Origin: Barnesiella viscericola DSM 18177
GTDB taxonomy: Bacteria; Bacteroidota; Bacteroidia; Bacteroidales; Barnesiellaceae
Length of the DNA stretch: 64,000 nt
Direction: 5' to 3'
NCBI RefSeq assembly: GCF_000512915.1
Contig: NZ_CP007034.1
Span: 2,170,001 to 2,234,000 of the forward strand
Shown here: piece after piece, positions 43,502 through 51,580 of the stretch
Position numbering within the stretch: position 1 is the stretch's first letter
How the letters are laid out: the number at the start of each line of letters is the position of its first letter
Translations under genes and position numbers: made by a program
The notes under the pieces: model-generated
What the model was told of the DNA's origin: nothing
What the model saw: the letters and a program-made list of their open reading frames with translations, nothing else
Database searches by the model: none

Positions 43502-44125
43502 CTATCGGGCGGGAATTTCTATACTTTCGATGAGGTGGGCGATGTGGTCCGACAGGTCGTCGACGACGGGGGCGATGGAGTCGCTCTTACCCGGTTCGTC
43601 GAAATAGAGGGCACCCCGCAACAGGTATCGGGTGCTGTCGGTTACGATAAATTGCAACGGTGTGGCACTCTCGGCCGAGAGGTCGTAGAGGGTGGCATAA
43701 ATCTTCAAGCTGTCGTTTTCGTAATGGCCCGCCTGCACGACATCGGGGCGGATACTCTGGCGGTAGACCAGTTCGCGGCTCTCGTCGGTGAGCCGGTCGA
43801 GGTTGCCCCGCAAAGGGTGGTAGCTGCAATAGAGGGTGGCCCGATAGCGGGGGAACCGTATGTTGAGCCACTGTACGCCGTCGTGGCGGTGGGTCGAGTC
43901 GGGGTCGAGAGCCTCGGTCGTCCCTTCGGGAATCTCGAATGAGAGCCGGGTGCCCGGCAGGGTAGTGCGGCGGTAGGTCTCGGGGTAGGGGTCGATGCGG
44001 AAGTAGGCGTCGGGCTTCGGCGTATACTGGCGGCGGCAGGAGAGACTCGTCGTCGCTGCCGTGAGACCGAGCAGGAGATAGATCATCAGGCGGCCGGGAC
44101 GTATGGAAGAGGGGAACAGACTCAT
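43502..44125 (-). CDS. gldD: GldD-like lipoprotein
   Basis: A 207-residue lipoprotein with Cys30 at the end of a signal peptide (TSLSCRR). The YTPKPDAYFRIDPYPETY segment after it and the central NIRFPRYRATLYCSYH are characteristic of GldD, a protein first described in Flavobacterium gliding but widely conserved in non-gliding Bacteroidota. It follows gldE by 21 bp. The role in non-gliding species is unknown; linkage with GldE suggests an envelope function. Confidence 0.9.
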   Translation of the reverse strand: MSLFPSSIRPGRLMIYLLLGLTAATTSLSCRRQYTPKPDAYFRIDPYPETYRRTTLPGTRLSFEIPEGTTEALDPDSTHRHDGVQWLNIRFPRYRATLYCSYHPLRGNLDRLTDESRELVYRQSIRPDVVQAGHYENDSLKIYATLYDLSAESATPLQFIVTDSTRYLLRGALYFDEPGKSDSIAPVVDDLSDHIAHLIESIEIPAR

Positions 44126-44146
44126 GGCAGCAGGAGGTTTTCGGCG

Positions 44147-45472
44147 TTATTCGTCCTGAGGCGCAGCCGGGTTGATTTTTACCTTCACCTTGCCGATGCG
44201 TCGCTTGTCGAGTTCGAGCACCACGAAACTGCAACGGCCGTAGTCAATCTGCTCTTTCACCTTGGGGAAATCCTCCTTGATGTCGAGTATCAGACCGGCC
44301 AGCGTTTCGGCATCTTCGGCCTTGTCGCCGAACTCGCTTTCGTCGAGTCCCGTAATCTTGTAGAAGTCGTTCAGTACGGTTTTTCCCTCGAAGATATAGG
44401 TGTTGTCGTCGAGTTTCACGTAGTTTTTCTCCTCCTCGTCATACTCGTCGCTGATGTCGCCCACAATCTCTTCGAGAATATCCTCCATGGTGACGATACC
44501 CGAGGTGCCGCCAAACTCGTCGACCACGATGGCCATGTGGATTTTCTTCGTGCGGAACTCTTCCAGCAGGTCGTCGATCATCTTGGTCTCGGGCACGAAA
44601 TAGGCGCGGCGCATGAGTTTGCGCCAGTTGAACGAGGCGTCCTGCCCGATGTAGGGCAGCAGGTCCTTGCTGTATATGATGCCTTTGATGTCGTCTTCGG
44701 TGGTGTCGTAGACGGGCAGCCGCGAATAGCCGGTCTCGATGATGAGGTCGAGCAGCTCCTTGAAATCAGTACGAATCTCCACGTCGGTAATGTCGACCCG
44801 GGCCGTCATCACCTCCTGCACGGTTTTGCCACCGAACTTGATGATGCCTTCGAGCATCTCTTTCTCGTCGTTGGCCTCGACCTGAGTCATTTCGAGCGCC
44901 TGCGAGAGCTCGTTCATCGAGATGTTGGCCCGCTTACGCACCATGTGCTTGTTGACAATCTGGGTCGAGTTGACCAGCAGGTTGGCCAGCGGGGAGAAAA
45001 TCTTTTCCAGCAACGACAGTCCCCGGCAGCTCCTTTTTACCCACTTGACGGGCTTCTGGTTGGCATAGAACTTGGGCATCACCTCGCCGAAGAGCAGCAG
45101 CAGGAAGGTGAGCAGAATGGTCTGGAAAATGAAATCCAGCACATCGCTGTGAAAATGAAGAATGTCGGAAAAGAAAAAATTACAGAGGATAACGATAGCC
45201 ACGTTGACCAGGTTGTTCGAGATGAGTATCGTTGCCAGCAGATACTCGGGCTTGGCCAGTAGTTTCTTTACCAAGACGTTGGTGGTAGACTCGTCGTCGT
45301 CAAACTCGTGTAGCTCTTCGGACGAGAGCGAGAAGTAGGCTATTTCGGAAGCTGAAACAAATGCAGAGACACACAAAAACAATCCCGCCAGGATTATTGC
45401 CAGAATGGCACCGCCCGAGGGGGGCGTAACCTCGATGGCCGAGAAAACCGATAAATACGAATCAGGGTCCAA
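44147..45472 (-). CDS. gldE: GldE-like CorC/HlyC-family membrane protein
   Basis: A 441-residue protein with a DUF21 membrane domain (about 20-190, four hydrophobic segments), a CBS pair (about 210-335, including VYDTTEDDIKGIIYSKDLL and MAIVVDEFGGTSGIV), and a C-terminal transporter-associated CorC/HlyC domain (about 345-435). This is the CNNM/CorC architecture linked to divalent-cation efflux, here the GldE branch. It sits between ssb and gldD in the order conserved in Bacteroidota. Ion specificity is not evident. Confidence 0.92.
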   Translation of the reverse strand: MDPDSYLSVFSAIEVTPPSGGAILAIILAGLFLCVSAFVSASEIAYFSLSSEELHEFDDDESTTNVLVKKLLAKPEYLLATILISNNLVNVAIVILCNFFFSDILHFHSDVLDFIFQTILLTFLLLLFGEVMPKFYANQKPVKWVKRSCRGLSLLEKIFSPLANLLVNSTQIVNKHMVRKRANISMNELSQALEMTQVEANDEKEMLEGIIKFGGKTVQEVMTARVDITDVEIRTDFKELLDLIIETGYSRLPVYDTTEDDIKGIIYSKDLLPYIGQDASFNWRKLMRRAYFVPETKMIDDLLEEFRTKKIHMAIVVDEFGGTSGIVTMEDILEEIVGDISDEYDEEEKNYVKLDDNTYIFEGKTVLNDFYKITGLDESEFGDKAEDAETLAGLILDIKEDFPKVKEQIDYGRCSFVVLELDKRRIGKVKVKINPAAPQDE

Positions 45473-45534
45473 GAAACAATAGAATTAGTTAAACAATAGG
45501 CCCGCCGCCTCGTGTACCCGTTTGGCGGTATCCC

Positions 45535-45558
45535 CACCCCCGAATCGCTCCGGGGGTG
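45535..45558. other. GC-rich hairpin between ssb and gldE
   Basis: CACCCCCG (45535-45542) and CGGGGGTG (45551-45558) form a perfect 8-bp stem with an 8-base loop. Flanking CCTCGT and ACGAGG can extend the fold. No U-tract follows on either strand. It may partly uncouple ssb from gldE. Confidence 0.45.
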
Positions 45559-45601
45559 AGAAACGAGGCCCGTTAATTGCTTGCAAAATTACAACATAAT
45601 A

Positions 45602-46069
45602 TTAGAACGGCAAATCGTCGTCGCCACTATTTCCGCCCGTCGATGCAAATCCCGGGTTGGACGGAGTCTGGTAGCCTGCCGGTTGTGCCTGGGCTGGTGC
45701 TGCCTGTGGGGTGGAAGCCGATGCCGACTGGCTGTCGCGACGACCCAGCAGCTCCATGTTGTCGACATAAATCTCGGTTGTGTAGCGGCGAATCTTGTTC
45801 TGGTCCTCCCACGAGCGGGTGCGAATCTTCCCTTCGATGTAGAGCTGGGTACCTTTGCGCACGTATTTCTCGGCCACCTCGGCCAATCCGCGCCAGGCCA
45901 CGATGTTGTGCCACTCGGTCTTGTCGGGTATCTGGACTCCGCTTTGGGTGGTGTAGCCACGCTCGGTGGTAGCCAGGGTAAAGTTGGCCACGCACACGTT
46001 GTTTTCGATATATCTCACGTCGGGGTCTTTCCCCACGTTCCCTATCAGAATAACTTTGTTTACAGACAT
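45602..46069 (-). CDS. ssb: Single-stranded DNA-binding protein
   Basis: A 155-residue SSB. The OB fold covers about 1-110 (MSVNKVILIGNVGKDPDVRY at the start, then TEWHNIVAWRGLAEVAEKYV and GTQLYIEGKIRTR). A Q/A/P/G-rich linker leads to the acidic tail DDDLPF that docks partner proteins. It protects ssDNA in replication and repair. Its promoter is a diverged member of the dispersed repeat family. The region upstream has no confident gene for 760 bp. Confidence 0.97.
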   Translation of the reverse strand: MSVNKVILIGNVGKDPDVRYIENNVCVANFTLATTERGYTTQSGVQIPDKTEWHNIVAWRGLAEVAEKYVRKGTQLYIEGKIRTRSWEDQNKIRRYTTEIYVDNMELLGRRDSQSASASTPQAAPAQAQPAGYQTPSNPGFASTGGNSGDDDLPF

Positions 46070-46141
46070 AGTATGTTAAGTTGTTGATTGTACAATCGGA
46101 ATTTCTGGATTGGGTTCTGCCGAACCATATCCTATCTTTTA

Positions 46142-46189
46142 CAAAAATAGCCAAAAAAGATAGCCGAAACAAATGAAAGCCAAGTTTTC
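46142..46189 (-). promoter_or_regulatory. ssb promoter, diverged promoter-repeat copy
   Basis: Minus strand: GAAAACTTGGCTTTC (46189-46175), one base, TTTG (46173-46170), 20 bases, TATTTTTG (46149-46142). Architecture and spacing equal the intact repeats although the 20-base spacer sequence differs. One palindrome half carries a single change. Confidence 0.7.
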
Positions 46190-46203
46190 GGAGCCGAATG
46201 ATT

Positions 46204-46235
46204 AAAAAAAAGACTTCCCTTGTCAAAAGGAAGTC
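46204..46235 (-). terminator. Minus-strand intrinsic terminator upstream of ssb
   Basis: GACTTCC (46212-46218) pairs with GGAAGTC (46229-46235), extendable past one mismatch to a four-base loop. On the minus strand it is followed by eight Ts. No annotated minus-strand gene precedes it, so it probably ends a small transcript. Confidence 0.7.
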
Positions 46236-46333
46236 CAAGTAAAAGAGGTCAGGAATGTGCCGTTCTTTATGGCGAAACGGCTCTTTCTGTATGGTAGAGT
46301 CCCCATTGGTGAGTACAATTATTGTTTCTTCTC

Positions 46334-46365
46334 TTGCCTCAATAGCTTTTAGAGGCAATTTTTTT
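46334..46365 (+). terminator. Plus-strand terminator-like hairpin in the ssb-kinase gap
   Basis: TTGCCTC (46334-46340) pairs with GAGGCAA (46352-46358), followed by seven Ts. It would stop plus-strand transcription coming from the ssb side, although no plus-strand gene ends here. Confidence 0.6.
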
Positions 46366-46520
46366 GACGATAGTTATACTATCGCCGGTTTGTGCTGGCC
46401 TGTTGCAACAAATTGCCTAGGCACTTCATACTTTCTTTGACAAGTAACATTCCTGCCTTTATGTCCCCTCCCTCTGAATACCTTGTTCTTGAATCGTATG
46501 AAATAATATTGAAATTTATT

Positions 46521-46551
46521 CAAAGATAGAACGATAAAAATAATCCGGCAA
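46521..46551 (-). promoter_or_regulatory. Minus-strand promoter of the candidate small transcript
   Basis: The minus strand has TTG at 46551-46549 and TATCTTTG at 46528-46521, 20 bp apart, a full consensus. It points toward ssb, but a terminator intervenes. Confidence 0.6.
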
Positions 46552-46662
46552 CCGCTCTGTCTGATGTTTTTAGGATAACCGGACCAAATTGTGGATAAGC
46601 GGTAAAAAATAGGGATTGAAAGGATTGTTTTTATAAAATAGTGAATGAGTCGGAAAAAATCG

Positions 46663-46670
46663 TACATTTG
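46663..46670 (+). promoter_or_regulatory. -7 box of the sensor kinase operon
   Basis: TACATTTG matches TAnnTTTG. The leader to the ATG at 46830 would be about 155 bases and contains no recognised riboswitch. Confidence 0.45.
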
Positions 46671-46829
46671 TTGACTGCAAAACAGACGATGCTCGGTATC
46701 ATTAAGTAGGGGATTTGCTCTACTCTCGGCCATACGGTGTAGATATAGAGTAGGGTCCAAGCAGGGTATAGCCTGCGGCAATTCATTTCCTCCCAGAGCC
46801 TTGACTGTTTTATAGATAAGTTTTGAACC

Positions 46830-48848
46830 ATGAAAATAATACAGTTGTGGCGATTGGTTGCCTTGCTTTTGTGGCTGGTCTTGATAGGAAGCGGTTGTAC
46901 GTCCCGGAAATCCGAGGCAACATCGATCGATGCTATTAATCAGGAGATCGCCGATTCGTTTCGTACTCACAATCTGGATTTTGTCAAGCAGGCAATAAGC
47001 CAGGGAAAGAGGGAGGCTCGCGACAGTGATGCGTATTATAATTTTGTCGTGCAGGACATTATTCGCTATTTCTATACGGCGCAACTCGACTCGGTTCTGC
47101 TCAGTGCCGACAGCGTGATTCATTATCTGTCGGGGAAACCCTACTCGAAGCTGCGCAACGATCTGATGATAAAGTGCATGCAGGCCAAGGGGCTCTATTA
47201 TACCCAATATGCCTTTCATGCCGACTCGATGCTCTTTTATCAAAAGGAGGCGTGCCGGTATGCCGAGCGGGGAGGCGATGAGAACGACCGCCTGTTGAGC
47301 TATGCCAATCTGGCCGATGCCTACAAGTTCGGGGGCGACCTCTCCATGAGTGCGATGACCTACCGGCAAGCTATCGCTTTGGCCGATTCTATTCAGGCCG
47401 ATACGGCCAGCTACATTCCTCTGTATAGTGGTCTGGCGGCTACCTATACCACCCTTCGTGATTTTGGGCAAAGTAAGATCTGGTGGGACAAGTGTGACCG
47501 GTTGTGGAATCTGATGACCGTCTATGACCGGTTCAACTATCTGAACAGCCGGGGGAATGATTATTTCTATCAAAAGGATTACCGGCGGGCTTTGGAGACC
47601 TTCCTGCGTCTCGATACCTTCTTGTTGGCATACCCCGATATGGAGTGGGAGATTCATTTCTGCAAGGCCAACCTGTCGGATATTTATCTGAAACTTCACC
47701 AGCCCGAGCAGGCTCGGCCGCTCATTGCCGAGAACCTGGCCTATTTCGGAGCGAGCGGATATAACGAAATGGTCATGTCGCATCTGCATACCCAGCAGAT
47801 GGAGCTGGCCTTGCAGGACGGCGACTTCGGCCAAGCCGAGGCGCTGGCTGCCCGGTATCCGTATAGAGACGATATGCGGTCGGAGCAGGGGTTGCTTCGA
47901 CTCGACTTCCTGCGGCGGTTTGCCGGGGCGAAACACGATTGGAAAAAGGCTTTTGAATATGAAAAGGCCTATACCTCCCTCTCCGACTCCCTGCGCAGCG
48001 AGCGGGTGAGAATGAAAATTGCCGAGACTCGTATGCGCTACGAGCGCGATGCGACTATTCTGAACCAGAATCTGGTCATCAGTGACAAGGAGGCCGAGCT
48101 GATGCGCATTTACGCCCTGCTGGCCGGGGTGACGGCGATTGTGCTGGTGCTGATTCTCTTCAATGTGTATCGGCGCAAGCGGGTGAAGCAACGGGAGGAG
48201 CAGATGTTGCGCCGTATCGTGACCATGAAGATGGAGAATGCGCGCAACCGCATCACCCCGCACTTTATCTACAATGCCCTTAATCATGAGTTGCTGGCCC
48301 GGCAGGAGGGACGCCCTTCGTCACTGGGGGTATTGGTCGATATGCTCCGCCAGGGACAGTCGTTGGCCAGTGTGTTCTGCACGACTCTGCGCGAGGAACT
48401 GAACTTTATCGACCTGTATGTAGCGGTCGAAGGGGAATCGCTGGGCGAGAAGTTCGAGTACCGTGTGTCGGTAGCCGAGGGTATCGACCTGAATGCCGTG
48501 CGGCTGCCGTCGATGATGGTGCAGATATTTGTCGAGAATGCCATTAAACACGGGTTGAAGAAGAAACCCCTCGATGCCGAGAAGCGTCTGACCGTGCAGG
48601 TCAACCATCGCGACGGGGCCATTTACATCGAGGTTCTCAACAACGGGCCGCTGCCCGTGGTGCAGCGAGGAGGCGACAAGTCGCAAGTGGGGTTGAGGGT
48701 GGTTGCCCAGATTATACAGCTGCTCAATGCCCGCAACAAGCAACCGATGCGATTTGAGTTGGGGGGCTACCGTACTCCCGAAGGGGAGGAGGGGTGCCGC
48801 GCGCTGCTGGTTATCCCCGATGTCTATAATTTCGATATAAACGACTGA
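46830..48848 (+). CDS. TPR-containing sensor histidine kinase (LytS-type)
   Basis: A 672-residue kinase. An N-terminal signal with Cys23 (LIGSGCTSRK) suggests export and possible lipidation. Residues ~30-410 are helical repeats of TPR type facing the periplasm. One membrane helix lies near 425-447, then a short coiled coil leads to a His_kinase domain with H478 in TPHFIYNALN and a HATPase region with FVENAIKHGLKKK. The H-box differs from the usual NPHFLFNALN. It lies 1 bp before the LytTR regulator gene, its obvious partner. The signal is unknown. Confidence 0.92.
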   Translation: MKIIQLWRLVALLLWLVLIGSGCTSRKSEATSIDAINQEIADSFRTHNLDFVKQAISQGKREARDSDAYYNFVVQDIIRYFYTAQLDSVLLSADSVIHYLSGKPYSKLRNDLMIKCMQAKGLYYTQYAFHADSMLFYQKEACRYAERGGDENDRLLSYANLADAYKFGGDLSMSAMTYRQAIALADSIQADTASYIPLYSGLAATYTTLRDFGQSKIWWDKCDRLWNLMTVYDRFNYLNSRGNDYFYQKDYRRALETFLRLDTFLLAYPDMEWEIHFCKANLSDIYLKLHQPEQARPLIAENLAYFGASGYNEMVMSHLHTQQMELALQDGDFGQAEALAARYPYRDDMRSEQGLLRLDFLRRFAGAKHDWKKAFEYEKAYTSLSDSLRSERVRMKIAETRMRYERDATILNQNLVISDKEAELMRIYALLAGVTAIVLVLILFNVYRRKRVKQREEQMLRRIVTMKMENARNRITPHFIYNALNHELLARQEGRPSSLGVLVDMLRQGQSLASVFCTTLREELNFIDLYVAVEGESLGEKFEYRVSVAEGIDLNAVRLPSMMVQIFVENAIKHGLKKKPLDAEKRLTVQVNHRDGAIYIEVLNNGPLPVVQRGGDKSQVGLRVVAQIIQLLNARNKQPMRFELGGYRTPEGEEGCRALLVIPDVYNFDIND

Positions 48849-48849
48849 T

Positions 48850-49617
48850 ATGGAAAAGAGAATTGACACGGTCATCGTCGATGACGATAATCCGTCGATA
48901 CGAGTGCTGGCCGAGCGCTTGAAGGGTTATCCCGATGTGAATCTTGTGGCGACGGCGGGCAACGGCGAGGAGGGTTGGAACACGGTCATGCGCTACAAAC
49001 CCGAGTTGCTGTTTCTCGATGTAGAGTTGTCCGACACGTCGGGGTTGGAGTTCTTGTCGTCGCTCGACAAGCATATCGATTGGAACATGAAGGTGGTGTT
49101 TTACACTTCGTATGAGAAGTATCTGTTGCCGGCCTTGCGGTTACAGGCGTTTGACTTTCTGCTCAAACCGGTCAGCGACAGTGAGCTGTCGTTGATTATG
49201 AACCGCTTTCACCTGTCGCGTGAAGAGACTCTGCGGTCGGGGGGGCAACCGTTTCAGTCGAGCCCCCTGTCACAGCCGGCCCAGTCGATATTGATTACGA
49301 CCATTACCAACGACAAGCTCATTGTCCGTCCCGAGAATATCGGGTTCTTCAAATACGACTCGGAGCGCAAGTTGTGGCGGGTGGTGCTGAACAGCCTGCA
49401 ACATTTCATCTTGAAGCACCAGACAACGGCCGAGACAATCCTGAACTACGCTCCCGAGTTCATTCAGATTCATAAAACGTATATCATCAACATCAACTAT
49501 CTTTACCTCATTTCAGAGAACAGTTGCACGTTGCTGCCGCCGTTCAACAAGGTGTCGGAGTTGAAGGTGAGCAAGATGTACAAAAAGAAATTGCTGGACA
49601 GGTTTTACGACATGTAA
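48850..49617 (+). CDS. LytTR-family response regulator
   Basis: A 255-residue regulator. The receiver domain (about 1-120) has acidic pocket residues D11-D13, phosphoacceptor D57 in LLFLDVEL and the conserved lysine in FDFLLKP. The LytTR DNA-binding domain is about 150-250 (LIVRPENIGFFKYDSE, then FIQIHKTYIININYL). It is co-transcribed with the kinase. Target genes are not visible; convergent proC is separated by 40 bp. Confidence 0.95.
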   Translation: MEKRIDTVIVDDDNPSIRVLAERLKGYPDVNLVATAGNGEEGWNTVMRYKPELLFLDVELSDTSGLEFLSSLDKHIDWNMKVVFYTSYEKYLLPALRLQAFDFLLKPVSDSELSLIMNRFHLSREETLRSGGQPFQSSPLSQPAQSILITTITNDKLIVRPENIGFFKYDSERKLWRVVLNSLQHFILKHQTTAETILNYAPEFIQIHKTYIININYLYLISENSCTLLPPFNKVSELKVSKMYKKKLLDRFYDM

Positions 49618-49657
49618 CCCTTGCCCAGCAATAGTAGAATTTTGTTTGCTTATTCCC

Positions 49658-50446
49658 TTATTTCGAGGCTTTCAATCCCCGGATAACGGCTGCCGAGAAT
49701 CCTGCCATCTCCATCTCGTTCAATCCCTTGATGGTGATGCCGCCGGGGGTGGTCACCCGGTCAATCTCCACTTCGGGGTGGTTGCCGGTAGCCAGCAGCA
49801 GTTCGGCTGCCCCTCTCACGGTTTGCTCGACCACCAGCTGGGCGTCCTGGGCACGGAATCCCATTTCGACACCACCCTCGATGGCAGCCCGCATGTAGCG
49901 CATGGCAAAGGCGGTACCGCATGAACAGAGGGCTGTGCCGGCCTCCATGAGGCTCTCGTCGACCAGCAGGCTCTTGCCCAGACTGTCGAGCATGGCCCGA
50001 ACGCAGTCGACCTGTTCGGGGGTAGCGTTGTAGGGGGTGAAGAGGGTCATGCTTTCGCGAATGGCTATGGCCGTGTTGGGCATCACCCGGAAGATGGCCG
50101 GAATGGCATCGCCCGAGGTGAAGAGCGCAGCCAGCCGTTCGATGGTGGCGCCGGCAACGACCGATACAATCATCTGCCGGGGCAGGTCGAGCCCGTTGCG
50201 AATGTCGATGGCCACACTGTCGAGCACCCAGGGCTTCACGGCCAGAATGATGATGTCGGCATCTTGAATGGCCGCCTTGTTGTCGGTTGTGGTGTGAATC
50301 TGCGGGTTGTACGTTTTGAGCAGATCCAGTTTCTCCTGGCCCCGGTTGCTCACCGTAATATCGGCCGGGGTTAAAAAATCGCTTTTTGCCAGACCGCGGG
50401 CTATGGCACCGCCCATATTTCCGCCGCCTATGATTGTTATTTTCAT
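49658..50446 (-). CDS. proC: Pyrroline-5-carboxylate reductase
   Basis: A 262-residue NAD(P)H-dependent enzyme, the last step of proline synthesis. The Rossmann motif ITIIGGGNMGGAIARGL is near 3-19, and GGVEMGFRAQDAQLVVEQTVRGAAELL with TPGGITIKGL near the C-terminus is diagnostic. It overlaps argD by 4 bp and is last in the arginine operon, so proline and arginine synthesis share transcription here. Confidence 0.95.
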   Translation of the reverse strand: MKITIIGGGNMGGAIARGLAKSDFLTPADITVSNRGQEKLDLLKTYNPQIHTTTDNKAAIQDADIIILAVKPWVLDSVAIDIRNGLDLPRQMIVSVVAGATIERLAALFTSGDAIPAIFRVMPNTAIAIRESMTLFTPYNATPEQVDCVRAMLDSLGKSLLVDESLMEAGTALCSCGTAFAMRYMRAAIEGGVEMGFRAQDAQLVVEQTVRGAAELLLATGNHPEVEIDRVTTPGGITIKGLNEMEMAGFSAAVIRGLKASK

Positions 50447-51567
50447 GAGAGTATGGTTTTAAGTTTGCCGATAAAACAATCGGCTTGTTCTTGCGATAAC
50501 GACAGGGGGGGCAACAGGCGGATTACGTGGGTGCCCGAGGCCCCGGTAAATACGTGCTGTTCGAACAGCAACCGGTTGCGCAGCTCCTTGACGGGCTGGT
50601 CAAATTCGAGGCCTATCATCAACCCTTTGCCCCGCACCTCCTTGATTTGAGGTATCTCGCGGAGTCGGTCGATGAGGTATTGGCCTACGCGGGCGGCATT
50701 GTCGACCAAATGCTCGTCGCGCATGACGTCGAGCACGGCGCAGGCTGCGGCACAGGCCAGGTGGTTGCCGCCGAAGGTGGTCCCCAGCATGCCGTAGACC
50801 GGGGTGAACTGGGGGCTGATGAGGACGCCGCCGATGGGAAATCCGTTACCCATTCCCTTGGCTACGGTGATGAGGTCGGGGCGTATGCCGGCATATTGGT
50901 GGGCAAAGAACTTGCCCGTGCGGCCGTAGCCCGACTGTACCTCGTCGAGTATGAGTACGACGTGGTGACGGCTGCATGCCTCGCGCAACTCTTGCAGGAA
51001 TTGCACTTCGGGTATCTGGATACCGCCCACACCCTGTATCCCCTCGATGATGACGGCGCAGACGTCGCCGCCGGCCATCTCCTGCTCTACCCGGGCCATG
51101 TCGTTGAGGGGGAGGAAGGCCACCTCGAAGGTGTCGTTGATGGGGGCGACGATACGGGGGTTGTCGGTCACCTTCACCGCGGCCGAGGTACGGCCGTGAA
51201 ACGAGTGGGCAAAGGCGATGACTTTCTTCTTCCCGGTGTGGAACGAGGCCAGTTTCAAGGCATTTTCATTGGCCTCGGCCCCCGAGTTGATAAGGAAGAG
51301 CGAGTAGTCGTCATAGCCCGACAGTGCGCCTAGTTTGTCGGCCAGCTGCTGTTGCAGGCTGTTGACCACCGAGTTGGAGTAGAAGACGAGTTTTTTAGCC
51401 TGTTCGGTAATTCGGTTCACGTAGTAGGGGTGCGAATGGCCGATGGAGATGACGGCGTGGCCGCCGTACAGGTCGAGGTATTCGGTCCCGTGGGAGTCGT
51501 AGGTGTAGCACCCTTTTCCCGATACGATTTCCAAATCGAACAGCGGATATACATCGAATAGTTTCAT
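50443..51567 (-). CDS. argD: Acylornithine aminotransferase (ArgD family)
   Basis: A 374-residue class-III PLP aminotransferase. HSFHGRTSAAVKVT, the DEVQSGYGRTGKFFA segment and the PLP lysine in TVAKGMGNGFPIGG are present. It makes N-acylornithine from N-acylglutamate semialdehyde. In Bacteroides fragilis the pathway uses N-succinyl intermediates, so the acyl group may be succinyl rather than acetyl. Sits 13 bp downstream of argC and overlaps proC by 4 bp. Confidence 0.94.
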   Translation of the reverse strand: MKLFDVYPLFDLEIVSGKGCYTYDSHGTEYLDLYGGHAVISIGHSHPYYVNRITEQAKKLVFYSNSVVNSLQQQLADKLGALSGYDDYSLFLINSGAEANENALKLASFHTGKKKVIAFAHSFHGRTSAAVKVTDNPRIVAPINDTFEVAFLPLNDMARVEQEMAGGDVCAVIIEGIQGVGGIQIPEVQFLQELREACSRHHVVLILDEVQSGYGRTGKFFAHQYAGIRPDLITVAKGMGNGFPIGGVLISPQFTPVYGMLGTTFGGNHLACAAACAVLDVMRDEHLVDNAARVGQYLIDRLREIPQIKEVRGKGLMIGLEFDQPVKELRNRLLFEQHVFTGASGTHVIRLLPPLSLSQEQADCFIGKLKTILS

Positions 51568-51580
51568 AACGTTTCAGCAA

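Larger units (their letters stand above)
46204..46514 (-). ncRNA. Candidate small transcript between ssb and the sensor kinase
   Basis: A consensus minus-strand promoter (46521-46551) and a minus-strand terminator (46204-46235) bracket about 310 bp that hold no recognised gene. Inside are a perfect 7-bp hairpin with a 3-base loop (46368-46384), a TTGCCTC/GAGGCAA hairpin (46334-46358) and a GCCGTT/AACGGC hairpin near 46260-46280. A possible 23-codon frame, minus strand 46450-46379, begins MLLVKESMKC and stops within the first hairpin. It could be a regulatory RNA, a leader-peptide relic or a small-protein mRNA. I recognise no known RNA family. Confidence 0.4.

Noticed and set aside
46255-46440. 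A 61-codon plus-strand frame upstream of the sensor kinase
   Set aside because: No promoter or family resemblance, and it crosses a strong plus-strand terminator hairpin.
46374-48287. A 637-codon open frame antisense to the TPR histidine kinase
   Set aside because: It opposes a complete kinase and shows no domain. Only its far end overlaps the candidate small transcript.
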